Origin: Nguyenibacter vanlangensis
Lineage (GTDB): Bacteria; Pseudomonadota; Alphaproteobacteria; Acetobacterales; Acetobacteraceae
Direction: 5' to 3'
Length of the DNA stretch: 64,000 nt
Assembly: GCF_038719015.1 (NCBI RefSeq)
Contig: NZ_CP152276.1
Location: 1,958,501-2,022,500, forward strand
Part shown: piece after piece, positions 1-8,807 of the stretch
Layout of the letters: every line of letters begins with the position of its first letter
Numbering within the stretch: position 1 is the first letter of the stretch
The notes under the pieces: model-generated
Databases searched by the model: none
The model's input: only the letters and a program-made list of their open reading frames with translations
Told to the model about the DNA's origin: nothing
Position numbers and translations under genes: made by a program

Positions 1-546
1 GACCGGGCCGTCGAGGAATGCCTGCTTGCGATCGGCAGGAGCGCCGCTGGACTGGGCCGCGGTCGCGCCCGCTGCCGCCGGCGTCGCAACATCCCGACCC
101 ATCTGTGTCTGGGTGAACAGATGGCTGACCCGCGCCGCTTCCTGCTCCTGGGCGATGCGCTGCTTTTCCGGGTCGGCCGGTGCCGCCGGTGTCGCCATAC
201 CGGGCGCGCTCACACCCGCCCGTAGCAACGGCCCTCCAAGGTCGCCGGGCAACGGCGGTCCGAGGCGCGGCGGATGGCTATAGTCTCCCGGCAGATTGGC
301 CAACCCGTCGGGCGTGGTGCGACTGCCGGTATTGTAGAGTTCGGCGTTGCTCTTCGGTGGCACTGGCTTCAGCGCCAGATAAAGCGCGCCGCCGATGCTG
401 CCCACGGCGATGACCGACAGGCCGAGAATCACCTTGCGCGACAGCCGCGTGACCGGCGGCCGGGTTGCCCGCAGCCGCATCTCGCCCGGCGGCCTGACGG
501 CGGCCCCTGGCGTTTCGGTGCCGCCATTTCCGGCGCTTTCGCTCAT
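1..546 (-). CDS. trbI: TrbI (VirB10-like) conjugal transfer protein, partial
   Basis: The reading frame is open from an ATG at 546-544 to the window edge, giving 182 N-terminal codons. It starts inside the end of trbG as an ATGA overlap. A cytoplasmic stretch rich in Pro and Arg is followed by a single membrane helix near residues 40-60 (VILGLSVIAVGSIGGALYLA). A proline-rich periplasmic linker with LPGDYSHPP comes next, typical of TrbI. VirB10/TrbI proteins span the envelope and link the inner-membrane ATPases to the outer-membrane core. The C-terminal beta-barrel part lies outside the window, so completeness cannot be judged. Confidence 0.88.
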   Translation of the reverse strand, partial: MSESAGNGGTETPGAAVRPPGEMRLRATRPPVTRLSRKVILGLSVIAVGSIGGALYLALKPVPPKSNAELYNTGSRTTPDGLANLPGDYSHPPRLGPPLPGDLGGPLLRAGVSAPGMATPAAPADPEKQRIAQEQEAARVSHLFTQTQMGRDVATPAAAGATAAQSSGAPADRKQAFLDGPV

Positions 547-1529
547 GACCGCCGCGTCCCGTCGGTGCGGACAATGCGCACGACCTGCTGATGCTTCGCC
601 CCCAGCCGCAGTTCGGCGGCGGCAAACAGGCGATCGACGATCATCCGATTGCCGCGCACCCGGTAGTTCACCAACTGGCCGTCGCCCTGCGGGCCGATCA
701 CCCACAATGGCGGCATCTCGCCCTGGGCAATGCCAGTGGGAAACTCGATGATGACCTGCCGCCCGTCATCGAATGCCCGCAATGGGCGCCACGGCGCCTC
801 GTCGCCCTCGACCCGGTAGCGGAAATTCAGCGCGTCGAGATCGACACCGGTCACGACCGAAGCCGCGAGATCCGCGTCACGATCCTGGCCGCGCAGGGCG
901 ACAATCTGGTCCTGCGGATAGTCCCAGGACACCGAGGCCATATAGGTCCACTCATCGGAGCGCAGTTCCAGATGATAGGTCCGCCGGTTGGTATTGATGA
1001 CCAGGTTGGTGGCCAGGTCCGGGCGGGTCGGCTTGAGCAGGATATGAATCCGCGTGCCCGCCCCTGCCCCGCTCTCGGTGCCGCCGATAATCCAGCGTAC
1101 GGTATCGCCGGCAGCGACCGGACCGGAGCCGACCAGCTTTTCGCCGGGCTGCAGCGCGATATCGGTGATCTCCCCCGGCGCCGCGTAGAGCTGATAGAGC
1201 GCGCCCTCGGAGAACGGATAGACCTGGATCGCATTGAGATAGCCGGCCCGCGTCGGCTGGATCCGTGCCGCACTGTTGGCGCGCTCGACCCGCTGATGGG
1301 GATCCGTCGGTTCCGGCGCCGCGTGGCGGTATGGGATCGGCTTGAGCTGTCCCGGCAGCGGCAGAGGCTCTGGCAGCGCCACCACCTGCACCGGCTTGGG
1401 CGGCTCGGGCATCAGGACCGCCGGCCTGGGCGTATCGTCGTATCTGATGGCAGGCGGCTTCCATGAGGAGCAGGCCGCAAGCGGCGCCAGCAGGATCAAG
1501 AACGGCGCGATGGTGTTGAGGGTGCGCAT
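543..1529 (-). CDS. trbG: TrbG (VirB9-like) outer-membrane core lipoprotein
   Basis: This 328-residue protein starts at MRTLNTIAPF. A hydrophobic signal ends in the lipobox LAAC, so it is probably a lipoprotein. A Pro-rich linker follows, then a beta-rich VirB9/CagX-like region with WIIGGTESG, TNLVINTNRRTYHLEL and a C-terminal MIVDRLFAAAELRLG. TrbG forms the outer-membrane ring of the mating channel with TrbI and TrbH-type partners. A longer frame exists upstream (to 1691), but it lies inside trbF and has no signal peptide; the chosen ATG overlaps the trbF stop by ATGA. It overlaps trbI in the same way, which implies translational coupling. Confidence 0.92.
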   Translation of the reverse strand: MRTLNTIAPFLILLAPLAACSSWKPPAIRYDDTPRPAVLMPEPPKPVQVVALPEPLPLPGQLKPIPYRHAAPEPTDPHQRVERANSAARIQPTRAGYLNAIQVYPFSEGALYQLYAAPGEITDIALQPGEKLVGSGPVAAGDTVRWIIGGTESGAGAGTRIHILLKPTRPDLATNLVINTNRRTYHLELRSDEWTYMASVSWDYPQDQIVALRGQDRDADLAASVVTGVDLDALNFRYRVEGDEAPWRPLRAFDDGRQVIIEFPTGIAQGEMPPLWVIGPQGDGQLVNYRVRGNRMIVDRLFAAAELRLGAKHQQVVRIVRTDGTRRS

Positions 1530-2209
1530 CAGCCGAGTTCCCTGGACCAGTTGAGGGCGTGGATGTAGATGCCGAGCGGGTTCTTGCGCAGCCGCTCGGC
1601 ATCGGTGGGGGTAGTGACGACGATGGTCAGGATCGCGCTCCAGCGCTCGGTGGCGGCCAGCGCACCGTCGACATAACGGCGCTCGATCCATTCCACCCGG
1701 AAGCTGTCGTCGGAGGCGCGGATGACGCTGGCGATCTCGACCGCCACCTGCATCTTGCCGATTCGGCTGAACGGGTCGCTGGTGCGGGCATAATCGTTCA
1801 GGGCCAGAGCGCCGCGATCGGTGACGTAGTTATAGGCGTCGAGCCAGTTCTGGCGCAGCACCACCGGATCGGCCGGAATGCCGCGCACCTCGGAGATGAA
1901 GCGCGCCAGATACCAAGCGATCTGCGGATCGGTCGGCCGATAGGCAGCGGTCGCCGGACCGACGGCCTGCGCCTGGCCGAGATGGTCGATCTGCACCACC
2001 CAGGGAGTGATGGTGCCGCGCAGCGACTGCCAGACCAGCCCGGCGCCCAGGCCGCCGCTCAAAGCGAGACAGCCGAAGAAGGCCAGCCGCCAGTTGCGCG
2101 CCTGGACACGGGCTGAGCCGATGCGGTCGTCCCAGACCTGACCGGCCTTGTGATAGGGCGTCTCGGGCTCCGGTGTGTTGCCGAAACGCATGGTGGGGCG
2201 GCGGAACAT
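1529..2209 (-). CDS. trbF: TrbF (VirB8-like) inner-membrane assembly protein
   Basis: The protein has 226 residues. The N-terminus carries TPEPETPYHKAGQVWDDRIG, a hallmark of TrbF, followed by one membrane helix at about residues 42-62 and a periplasmic VirB8-like domain containing the TPWVVQID and DRGALALNDYA stretches. VirB8 proteins nucleate assembly of the secretion channel at the inner membrane. The gene lies two bases below trbL and overlaps trbG by ATGA, fitting one polycistronic operon. Length and order match trb operons of alphaproteobacterial ICEs. Confidence 0.93.
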   Translation of the reverse strand: MFRRPTMRFGNTPEPETPYHKAGQVWDDRIGSARVQARNWRLAFFGCLALSGGLGAGLVWQSLRGTITPWVVQIDHLGQAQAVGPATAAYRPTDPQIAWYLARFISEVRGIPADPVVLRQNWLDAYNYVTDRGALALNDYARTSDPFSRIGKMQVAVEIASVIRASDDSFRVEWIERRYVDGALAATERWSAILTIVVTTPTDAERLRKNPLGIYIHALNWSRELG

Positions 2210-2211
2210 GG

Positions 2212-3474
2212 TTATTCTCCTTCCGAGAGATCGACGTCATGGCCACCGCTGGGCCGGTCTCCGCCCTTGATCGCCTGCGCGGCGGCATCAGCCCCGCCCT
2301 TGATCCGGTTGTTGCGCTGCATCCGGCTGGCCCAGGCCGGTGGTTTGCCGGCCGCACCCGCTCCACCGCCACCAGCACCCGAAGCGGTCGCACCACCAGC
2401 GCCGCCGGTCGCGGCCGCCCCGCCGGCCTGATAGCTGGTGCGGACACTGGCCGCCGCCCTGCGCAACGGACTGGCGGCGGCAGACAATCCAGTCCTGGCG
2501 ACACCGGCCGCGCCGCCAGCGCGATAGGCGGCGGTGGTGCCGCCGGCGACAAAGGCGCCGCCACGCACGGCGGCTGCCGCAGCCCCCACGGCAAGACCAG
2601 CACCCGACGCGGCCGCCACACCAGCGCCGACCACCCCGGCCGCAGTGGCGACGGCGGAGCCCGCGCCCAGTTGCGGACCTCCGGCGATCAGGCCGTTGGC
2701 CAATGCCGGGCCGAACACGGTCAGGCCGAGCAAGGTCAGGGAGGCGAGAATCAGGGTCAGCGCATCATTGATGGTGGGCGGATTATTGAAACCGCTGGTG
2801 AACTGGCCGAACACCGTCGAGCCGATGCCGACGATGACGGCCAGCATCAGCACCTTGATCCCGGACGACACCACGTTGCCCAGCACCTTCTCGGCGAGGA
2901 AGGCGGTGCGGCCGAACAGGCCGAACGGCACCAGTACGAACCCGGCGAGCGTGGTCAGCTTGAACTCGATCAGCGCCACGAAGAGCTGAATCGCCATGAC
3001 GAAGAAGCTGATGACCACGATCAGCCAGGCAATCAGTAGCACCGCGATCTGGATCGCATTGTTGAAGATGGCGACAAACCCGACCAGCGAGGAGATCGAG
3101 GTCAGGATCGGCTTGCCGGCATCGATGCCGACCTGCGCCAGCCGACCGGGCTGGAGAAGCTGCGCCTGGGTGAGATGACCACCGCCGGCCTCGATGCCGA
3201 GCCCGGCAAAGGATTCATAGATGATCCGTGCCAGCCCGTTGAAGTTGCCGATAATGAAAGCAAACAGTCCGATGAACAGGGTCTTGCGGACCAGCCGCGC
3301 CAGCACGTCCTCATCCGGCGCCAGCGCCCAGAACAGCCCGGCCAGGGTGATGTCGATGGTGATCAACACACCGGCGAGCCAGTGAACATCGCCCTGCACC
3401 AGACCGAAGCCGGAATCGATATACTGGGTGAAGATGGCAAGGAAATTGTCGATGACGCCGGTGCCCTGCTGCAT
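2212..3474 (-). CDS. trbL: TrbL (VirB6-like) polytopic membrane protein
   Basis: This 420-residue protein has six or so hydrophobic segments in the first 270 residues, for example VLITIDITLAGLFWALA, TLFIGLFAFIIGNFNG and TLTLLGLTVFGPALANGLIAGG-like stretches. A long Gly/Ala-rich low-complexity tail follows (about residues 275-405). This is the standard TrbL architecture, including the early FLAIFTQYIDSGFGLVQGDVHWL stretch read in parts. VirB6/TrbL proteins form part of the inner-membrane channel. The gene sits four bases downstream of trbK-alt and two bases before trbF. The tail is repetitive and probably not strongly folded. Confidence 0.93.
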   Translation of the reverse strand: MQQGTGVIDNFLAIFTQYIDSGFGLVQGDVHWLAGVLITIDITLAGLFWALAPDEDVLARLVRKTLFIGLFAFIIGNFNGLARIIYESFAGLGIEAGGGHLTQAQLLQPGRLAQVGIDAGKPILTSISSLVGFVAIFNNAIQIAVLLIAWLIVVISFFVMAIQLFVALIEFKLTTLAGFVLVPFGLFGRTAFLAEKVLGNVVSSGIKVLMLAVIVGIGSTVFGQFTSGFNNPPTINDALTLILASLTLLGLTVFGPALANGLIAGGPQLGAGSAVATAAGVVGAGVAAASGAGLAVGAAAAAVRGGAFVAGGTTAAYRAGGAAGVARTGLSAAASPLRRAAASVRTSYQAGGAAATGGAGGATASGAGGGGAGAAGKPPAWASRMQRNNRIKGGADAAAQAIKGGDRPSGGHDVDLSEGE

Positions 3475-3478
3475 GGCG

Positions 3479-3757
3479 TCACCGTGTCACGTCGGGCGAG
3501 AAGAAGCGCTTGCGACTCTCGGCCCAGATCGCGACACAAGCCGGATCGCCGTCGGCCTTCATGCCCAGCGCCTGACAGCGCGCCAGATCCGAGGCGAGTG
3601 CGTCATGGTCCGATTGCATAACCACTGCCGCATGCGACGCCTGGTCCCGCTCCGCTTCCCGGCGGGCGTGCAGGGCCGATGCCATGAGCAGGGCGATCAG
3701 CAGAATAATGCCGATCGCCCGCCCCATCGTCGGCGCATCGGGTCGACGCCAGCGCAT
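3479..3757 (-). CDS. TrbK-alt family entry-exclusion-like protein
   Basis: This 92-residue protein starts at MRWRRPDAPTMGR. It has one N-terminal hydrophobic segment (AIGIILLIALLMASAL) and a soluble C-terminal part with two Cys (RCQALG and PACVAIW) that could form a disulfide outside the membrane. The position between trbJ and trbL, the size and the motif ARCQALGMKADGDPACVAIWAESR-like composition fit the protein annotated as putative entry exclusion protein TrbK-alt in related ICEs. Entry exclusion would block redundant mating, but that role is inferred from the family. The ATG overlaps the trbJ stop by ATGA, which argues against the longer upstream frame. Confidence 0.8.
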   Translation of the reverse strand: MRWRRPDAPTMGRAIGIILLIALLMASALHARREAERDQASHAAVVMQSDHDALASDLARCQALGMKADGDPACVAIWAESRKRFFSPDVTR

Positions 3758-4503
3758 CAGTGGAACATCTGCGCGGTGCCAGGCGTGTAGCCGGTACCGT
3801 AATTGAGGAAATTCGTCAGTTGTGCCCTGCCCTGCTCCTCGCTCTCGACCTGACGCGCGCCTTCCAGCGCCTGGGCGCGGCCCATCGCCGTGACGACCGC
3901 GGTGAGATCGGCAAGCTGGCGCGTCTGCAGCGCGGCAAGCTGGTTCCCCGATTGCGCGGCCTGCAAGGCGCCGGTGGCCGCCTGGCTCGAGGTGACCAGA
4001 CTGTCGATCTGGCTGCGCGTGGCCTCGAGATTCTCCACCGCCCCGGTCTGCACGCGCAGCCCGTCCTGATAGGCGCCCCGCGCGTTCTGCCATCGCGTCT
4101 GGGCGTCGGCGGTCATCTGCGCCGCCGAACTCGGGCTCGCCAGCGCCTGCGGATAGGTCTGGGTGAAGGCCTGATCGATGCTGGTCAGGTTATAGGAGAG
4201 CCCCTGCGCCTGGCCGACGATCTGCTCGGTCTGCTGGATTGATTGCTCCAAGGGAGCCAGCACCGAGAGCGGCAGATTGGCGAGGTTGCGGGCCTGGTTC
4301 TCCAGCATGGTCGCCTCATTGAGCAGGCTCTGCGCCTGCTGGTTGACCTGCTGCAATTCCCGCGCCGCGATCAGCACCGTCTGGACATGGGCCGCACCGT
4401 CATAGACCGCCCATTGCGCCTGGGCCGGGCTGCTCACAGAAAACGGCAGCACCAGGACAGCGCCAAATAGGAAAGCCGTTTTCATTGTCTGCGTGTTTTT
4501 CAT
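3757..4503 (-). CDS. trbJ: TrbJ (VirB5-like) pilus-associated protein
   Basis: This 248-residue protein starts at MKNTQTMKTAF and has a clear signal peptide ending near PAQAQWAVYDG. The mature part is rich in Gln and Ala with long helices, typical of VirB5/TrbJ, including AARELQQVNQQAQSLLNEA. It probably sits at the tip or surface of the conjugative pilus. The start overlaps the trbE stop by ATGA. The longer upstream frame in the same phase lies within trbE and lacks a signal peptide, so it was rejected. Confidence 0.92.
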   Translation of the reverse strand: MKNTQTMKTAFLFGAVLVLPFSVSSPAQAQWAVYDGAAHVQTVLIAARELQQVNQQAQSLLNEATMLENQARNLANLPLSVLAPLEQSIQQTEQIVGQAQGLSYNLTSIDQAFTQTYPQALASPSSAAQMTADAQTRWQNARGAYQDGLRVQTGAVENLEATRSQIDSLVTSSQAATGALQAAQSGNQLAALQTRQLADLTAVVTAMGRAQALEGARQVESEEQGRAQLTNFLNYGTGYTPGTAQMFH

Positions 4504-6926
4504 GATCCCTCTCCCGGCCTGAGCATTTCGATCGCCCAGTCCACGCCCCTGTGCGTCAGCCACGCGGCCGCAAAACCATCACGGCCGTGCCGGGCGAAGA
4601 TCCGGTCGATCGCGACCTGGTCGTCGGGCGACGACGCGGCGGTGAAGGCCAGCGCCACCTCAGACAGGCCGAGATCGAACAGCCGGTTGCCCCGCCGGGA
4701 CTGGCAGTAATAGTCGCGCTTGGGCGTGGCCCGGCTGAGGATCTCGATCTGGCGGTCGTTCAACCCGAACCGGCGATAGATGGCGGTGATCTGCGGCTCC
4801 AGCGCCCGGTCATTGGGCAGGAACACCCGCGTCGGGCAGCTTTCGATCAGGGCCGGTGCGATCGGACTGGCGTCGATATCGGCCAGCGACTGGGTGGCGA
4901 AGATGACGGAGGCGTTCTTCTTGCGCAGCGTCTTCAGCCATTCCCGGAGTTGCCCGGCGAAGGCGCGATCATCCAGCGCCAGCCAGCCCTCGTCGATGAT
5001 CAGCAACGTCGGGCTGCCGTCGAAGCGATCTTCGATGCGGTGGAACAGATAGGACAGCACGGCGGACGCGGCACCCGAACCGATCAGACCCTCGATCTCG
5101 AAGGCCTGGATATCGGCGACACCAAGACGCTCATGTTCAGCGTCGAGCAACTGTCCCCACGGACCGCCGACACAATAAGGTTGGAGCGCCTGCTTCAGCG
5201 CCAGTGACTGGAGCAGCGCCGACAGGCCGGTAATGGTGCGTTCCGCGACCGGGGCCGAACCCAGCGAGGTCAACGCCGACCACAGATGCTCCTTGAGGTC
5301 GGGGGCGACGGTGACGCCCTCGCGCTCCAGCAGGCTCGCGACCCATTCCGCCGCCCAGGCCCGATCACCCGGCTCGTCGACCCGCGCCAGCGGCTGCAAC
5401 GCGACAGGGTCGTTGCCATCCTGTGCCAGCGCGCCACCGAGATCATGCCAGTCGCCACCCATCGCCAGCGTTGCCGCACGGATCGAGCCACCGAAATCGA
5501 AGGCGAAGATCCGGGCGCCGGCATAGCGACGGAACTGCATCGCCATGAAGGCCAGCAGCACGGACTTGCCGGCACCCGTCGGCCCGGCGATCAGCGTGTG
5601 GCCGACATCGCCGACATGCAGCGCGAAGCGGAACGGGGTCGAACCCTCGGTACGGGCATAGAACAGCGGCGGAGCGTCAAAATGCCCGTCCCGCTCCGGC
5701 CCGGCCCATACGGCGGAGAGCGGAATCATATGCGCGAGATTCAGGGTCGAGACACAGGGCTGGCGGACATTGGCGTAGACATGACCCGGCAGGCTGCCGA
5801 ACCAGGCCTCGAGCGCGTTCACCGTCTCACGCATGCAGGTGAAGTCGCGACCCTGGATGGTCTTCTCCACCAGCCGCAGCCGGTCGGCGGCGGCGGTCGG
5901 ATCCTCGTCCCATACCGTGACGGTGGCGGTGACATAGGCTTGCCCGACCTGGTCGGTGCCGAGTTCCTGCAGGGCGGCATCGGCGTCGGCCGCCTTGTTG
6001 GCGGCATCGGAATCGAGCAGCACCGACGCCTCATTGGTCATCACCTCCTTGAGGATAGCCATGATGGATTTGCGCTTGGCGAACCACTGTCGCCGGATCC
6101 GGCCCAGTACTTTCGTGGCATCGGTGCGGTCGAGGCAGATCGCCCGCGTCGACCAGCGATAGGGAAAGGCCAGCCGGTTCAGTTCATCCAGCAGGCCGGG
6201 CCAGGTCTGGGTCGGGAAGCCGGTGACGGTGAGCGTGCGCAGGTGGGCATCGCCCAGGCGGGGTTCCAGGCCGCCAGTCAGTTCCTCATCGACCAGGATC
6301 GCATCGAGGTGCATCGGGATTTCCGGCACCCGCACCCGCTGCATGCGCGTGGAGATGCAGGAATGGAGATAGGTCAGGGTTTCGCCGTCATCGAGCCAGT
6401 CGGCCTCCGGCATGAAGCCGTCGAGCAACGCCATTACCCGGTCAGTCTGGTCGATGAAACCTGCGACCACGGCCTGCCACTCGGAGCCGCCACTGGCGCG
6501 GTTCTCATAGAGCCAGGCTTCCGCGCGGGCCGCATCGTCCGCCGGTGGCAGCCAGACCAGGGTCAGGAAATAGCGGCTCTCGTAATGCGCGCCCTCTTCC
6601 TCGAACTGCGCGCGGCGCTCGGCGTCGACCAGTTCGGAGGCCGGATCCGGGAATGGGCTGGCGGGATAGCCGCGTGCTTGCCGACGCTGCGCCTCGACAA
6701 AAATGGCCCAGCCGGAACCGAGCCGGCGCAAGGCATTATTCAGCCGGGACGTGATGGCGACCAGTTCGGACGCGGTCGAGGACTCCAGGTCTGGACCACG
6801 AAAGCGCGCGGTGCGCTGGAAGGCACCGTCCTTGTTCAGCACCACGCCCCCGGCGACCAGCACCGCCCAGGGCAGGAAATCGGCCAGCCGGTCGCGGCGA
6901 TGGCGGTATTCGGCGAGGTTCAGCAT
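4500..6926 (-). CDS. trbE: TrbE (VirB4-like) conjugation ATPase
   Basis: The protein has 808 residues, the usual size for TrbE/VirB4. The N-terminal region has the short MLNLAEYRHRRDRLADFLPW motif. A CagE/VirB4 domain follows, then an ATPase domain with Walker A GPTGAGKS near residue 445 and Walker B LLIIDEGW near residue 650, followed by FATQSLADID. VirB4 ATPases power substrate transfer and pilus assembly at the inner membrane. It lies seven bases after trbD and is coupled to trbJ by ATGA. A 605-codon open frame on the opposite strand is a GC-rich shadow. Confidence 0.95.
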   Translation of the reverse strand: MLNLAEYRHRRDRLADFLPWAVLVAGGVVLNKDGAFQRTARFRGPDLESSTASELVAITSRLNNALRRLGSGWAIFVEAQRRQARGYPASPFPDPASELVDAERRAQFEEEGAHYESRYFLTLVWLPPADDAARAEAWLYENRASGGSEWQAVVAGFIDQTDRVMALLDGFMPEADWLDDGETLTYLHSCISTRMQRVRVPEIPMHLDAILVDEELTGGLEPRLGDAHLRTLTVTGFPTQTWPGLLDELNRLAFPYRWSTRAICLDRTDATKVLGRIRRQWFAKRKSIMAILKEVMTNEASVLLDSDAANKAADADAALQELGTDQVGQAYVTATVTVWDEDPTAAADRLRLVEKTIQGRDFTCMRETVNALEAWFGSLPGHVYANVRQPCVSTLNLAHMIPLSAVWAGPERDGHFDAPPLFYARTEGSTPFRFALHVGDVGHTLIAGPTGAGKSVLLAFMAMQFRRYAGARIFAFDFGGSIRAATLAMGGDWHDLGGALAQDGNDPVALQPLARVDEPGDRAWAAEWVASLLEREGVTVAPDLKEHLWSALTSLGSAPVAERTITGLSALLQSLALKQALQPYCVGGPWGQLLDAEHERLGVADIQAFEIEGLIGSGAASAVLSYLFHRIEDRFDGSPTLLIIDEGWLALDDRAFAGQLREWLKTLRKKNASVIFATQSLADIDASPIAPALIESCPTRVFLPNDRALEPQITAIYRRFGLNDRQIEILSRATPKRDYYCQSRRGNRLFDLGLSEVALAFTAASSPDDQVAIDRIFARHGRDGFAAAWLTHRGVDWAIEMLRPGEGS

Positions 6927-6933
6927 AGCGCCC

Positions 6934-7200
6934 TCACCCGACCAGATGGGTGGGATAGCGCAGATGCCGCCGCACCACGTCGACGAACGCGGGATCCCGC
7001 TTGGCCGCCCAGACCGCGGCGAGATGGCCGACCAGCCAGAAGATCCCGCCGGCGATCCACAGCCGCAGCCCGAGGCCGACTGCCGCCGACAGCGTGCCGT
7101 TGACGATCGCCACCGCGCGCGGCGCCCCGCCGAGCAGGATCGGCTCGATCAGGGCGCGATGCACCGGGGCAGTGAAGCCGGGGATGGTGTCCGGTTCCAT
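6934..7200 (-). CDS. trbD: TrbD (VirB3-like) membrane protein
   Basis: This 88-residue protein starts at MEPDTIPGFTAPVHRAL. It has the typical TrbD features: a short cytoplasmic head with PVHRALIEPILLGGAPR, then two adjacent hydrophobic segments (residues about 35-70) and a basic tail. VirB3/TrbD anchors the VirB4 ATPase to the membrane. Its ATG overlaps the trbC stop by ATGA. The longer frame upstream is only trbC read in another frame. Confidence 0.92.
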   Translation of the reverse strand: MEPDTIPGFTAPVHRALIEPILLGGAPRAVAIVNGTLSAAVGLGLRLWIAGGIFWLVGHLAAVWAAKRDPAFVDVVRRHLRYPTHLVG

Positions 7201-7526
7201 CAGATGAGTGCCCCGCCCGAGAAGGAGAAGAAGGACAGGAAGAAGCTGGACGCGGCGAAGGCGATCGACAGGCCGAAGACGATCTGGATCAGGCGGCGGA
7301 AGCCGCCCGACGTCTCGCCGAAGGCCAGGGTCAGACCGGTCACGGTAATGATGATCACCGAGATGATCTTGGCCACCGGCCCCTGCACGGATTCCAGGAT
7401 CTCGTTGAGCGGGGTTTCCCACGGCATGCTGGAGCCCGAGGCGTAGGCCGGCGCCGACAGCAGGGCGAGCGAGAGGGTGGCGCCAGCCACGGCAAAGCGG
7501 TGGCGCAGGGCAATCATGCTTGTCAT
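7200..7526 (-). CDS. trbC: TrbC (VirB2-like) pilin precursor
   Basis: This 108-residue protein has an N-terminal signal sequence cleaving near SAPAYA-SG. A short mature protein follows, with the two hydrophobic stretches of VirB2/TrbC pilins (ISVIIITVTGLTLAF and FGLSIAFAASSFFLSFF). TrbC is the major subunit of the conjugative pilus. In RP4 it is processed by leader peptidase and cyclised by TraF; a TraF homologue is present here at 31094-31636. The ATG at 7526 overlaps trbB by four bases. Confidence 0.93.
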   Translation of the reverse strand: MTSMIALRHRFAVAGATLSLALLSAPAYASGSSMPWETPLNEILESVQGPVAKIISVIIITVTGLTLAFGETSGGFRRLIQIVFGLSIAFAASSFFLSFFSFSGGALI

Positions 7527-8491
7527 GACGGATCTCCGGCGGATGCGAGGATGTAGTCCCCGTCCGGGGCCAGGCCCCCGACGGTGGCGAGTTCGGCCAG
7601 CCGACGTGCGTTGCCGCGCCCGGACAGCACCGCGATCACGTCGATGGTCTCGGCGATCAGGGCGCGCGGCACGGTGACGACGGCTTCCTGGATCAGCTGC
7701 TCCAGCCGACGCAGGGCGCCGATCGCCGAACCCGCATGCAGGGTGCCGACGCCGCCGGGATGGCCGGTGCCCCAGGCCTTGAGCAGGTCCAGCGCCTCGG
7801 CGCCGCGCACCTCGCCGATCGGAATCCGGTCGGGACGCAGGCGCAGCGAAGAGCGCACCAGGTCGGAGAGCGAGGCTGCACCGTCCCTGGTGCGCAGGGC
7901 GACCAGATTGGGGGCCGCGCATTGCAATTCGCGGGTGTCCTCGATCAGCACCACCCGGTCGCCAGTCTGCGCGATCTCGGCCAGCAGGGCATTGACCAGT
8001 GTGGTCTTGCCGGTGGAGGTGCCGCCGGCAACCAGGATGTTCTTCCGCTCGGCGACGGCGCGGCGCAGAAACGCGGCCTGTGCGGCGGTCATGATCCCGG
8101 ACGCCACGTAATCGTCGAGCGAGAACACCGCGATGGCCGGGCGCCGGATCGCGAAGCAGGGCGCGGCCACTACTGGCGGCACCAGCCCCTCGAACCGCTC
8201 CCCGCTTCCCGGCAGCTCGGCGGAGACACGCGGACTGCCCGGATGGACCTCGGCCCCGACATGGTGGGCGACCAGGCGGACGATCCGCTCGGCGTCGGCG
8301 GGCGTGATCCGGGTGCCGGTGTCCTCCATCCCGCCGGCCAGCCGGTCGATCCACAGTCGACCATCGGGATTGAGCATCACCTCGGCGATCGACGGATCAT
8401 CGAGATGCCCGGCAATTGCCGGGCCGAGGGCGGTGCGCAGCATGCGCGTGCCACGGGCGACGGCTTCGGAACGGAAGGGAGCAACGGACAC
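7523..8491 (-). CDS. trbB: TrbB (VirB11-like) traffic ATPase
   Basis: This 322-residue protein starts with GTG at 8491. It contains the VirB11 signature set: an N-terminal [13 protein letters not shown] domain, Walker [10 protein letters not shown] near residue 160, an Asp box LIEDTRELQ, and Walker B-like [10 protein letters not shown] followed by [13 protein letters not shown]. VirB11 hexamers switch the secretion system between pilus building and DNA export. In related ICEs trbB directly follows copG and traG in one operon. Here those genes lie 15 kb away across the DISARM locus, so trbB is now promoter-proximal and needs its own transcription start. Confidence 0.94.
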   Translation of the reverse strand: MSVAPFRSEAVARGTRMLRTALGPAIAGHLDDPSIAEVMLNPDGRLWIDRLAGGMEDTGTRITPADAERIVRLVAHHVGAEVHPGSPRVSAELPGSGERFEGLVPPVVAAPCFAIRRPAIAVFSLDDYVASGIMTAAQAAFLRRAVAERKNILVAGGTSTGKTTLVNALLAEIAQTGDRVVLIEDTRELQCAAPNLVALRTRDGAASLSDLVRSSLRLRPDRIPIGEVRGAEALDLLKAWGTGHPGGVGTLHAGSAIGALRRLEQLIQEAVVTVPRALIAETIDVIAVLSGRGNARRLAELATVGGLAPDGDYILASAGDPS

Positions 8492-8807
8492 AGGAAACCC
8501 CGCATTTGACCTCCCAAGGGAGGCGATGGATCAGCGGGGTCGATTAGAAAGAGGCAGGAACACGGAAGCGCAACAAGTCTCTGGGGCCGTAGGGCGCTGG
8601 GATAGAAGAACTTGCATAGGAGTAAAGTGCGTTTGGGCGATGACGGGGCGACAGGGCGCTGCTACCGTTTTCTGGAATCGACCACGACACGGACCTGCAT
8701 GACCAGGCCTTACCCACCGGCATTCTAGCGGCGGCTCCACCCCGCGCACGAAGCGTGATATGCATATTTCAGAGTATCACCCACGAAGATGGCGTCGAAA
8801 AGAGTCT
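8492..8807. other. Divergent intergenic region between trbB and drmD
   Basis: These 316 bases separate minus-strand trbB from plus-strand drmD, so they must hold promoters for both the truncated trb operon and the DISARM locus. I see no gene. The notable structure is a nested inverted repeat: outer arms ACCCCGC (8497-8503) and GCGGGGT (8534-8540), inner arms CCTCCC (8510-8515) and GGGAGG (8518-8523). It could be an operator or an attenuator ahead of trbB. No convincing -10/-35 pair could be fixed by eye. Confidence 0.5.

Noticed and set aside
5286-7103. 605-codon open frame antisense to trbE
   Set aside because: It is an opposite-strand shadow of GC-rich trbE. Its composition has no domain, and the trbE motifs are intact.
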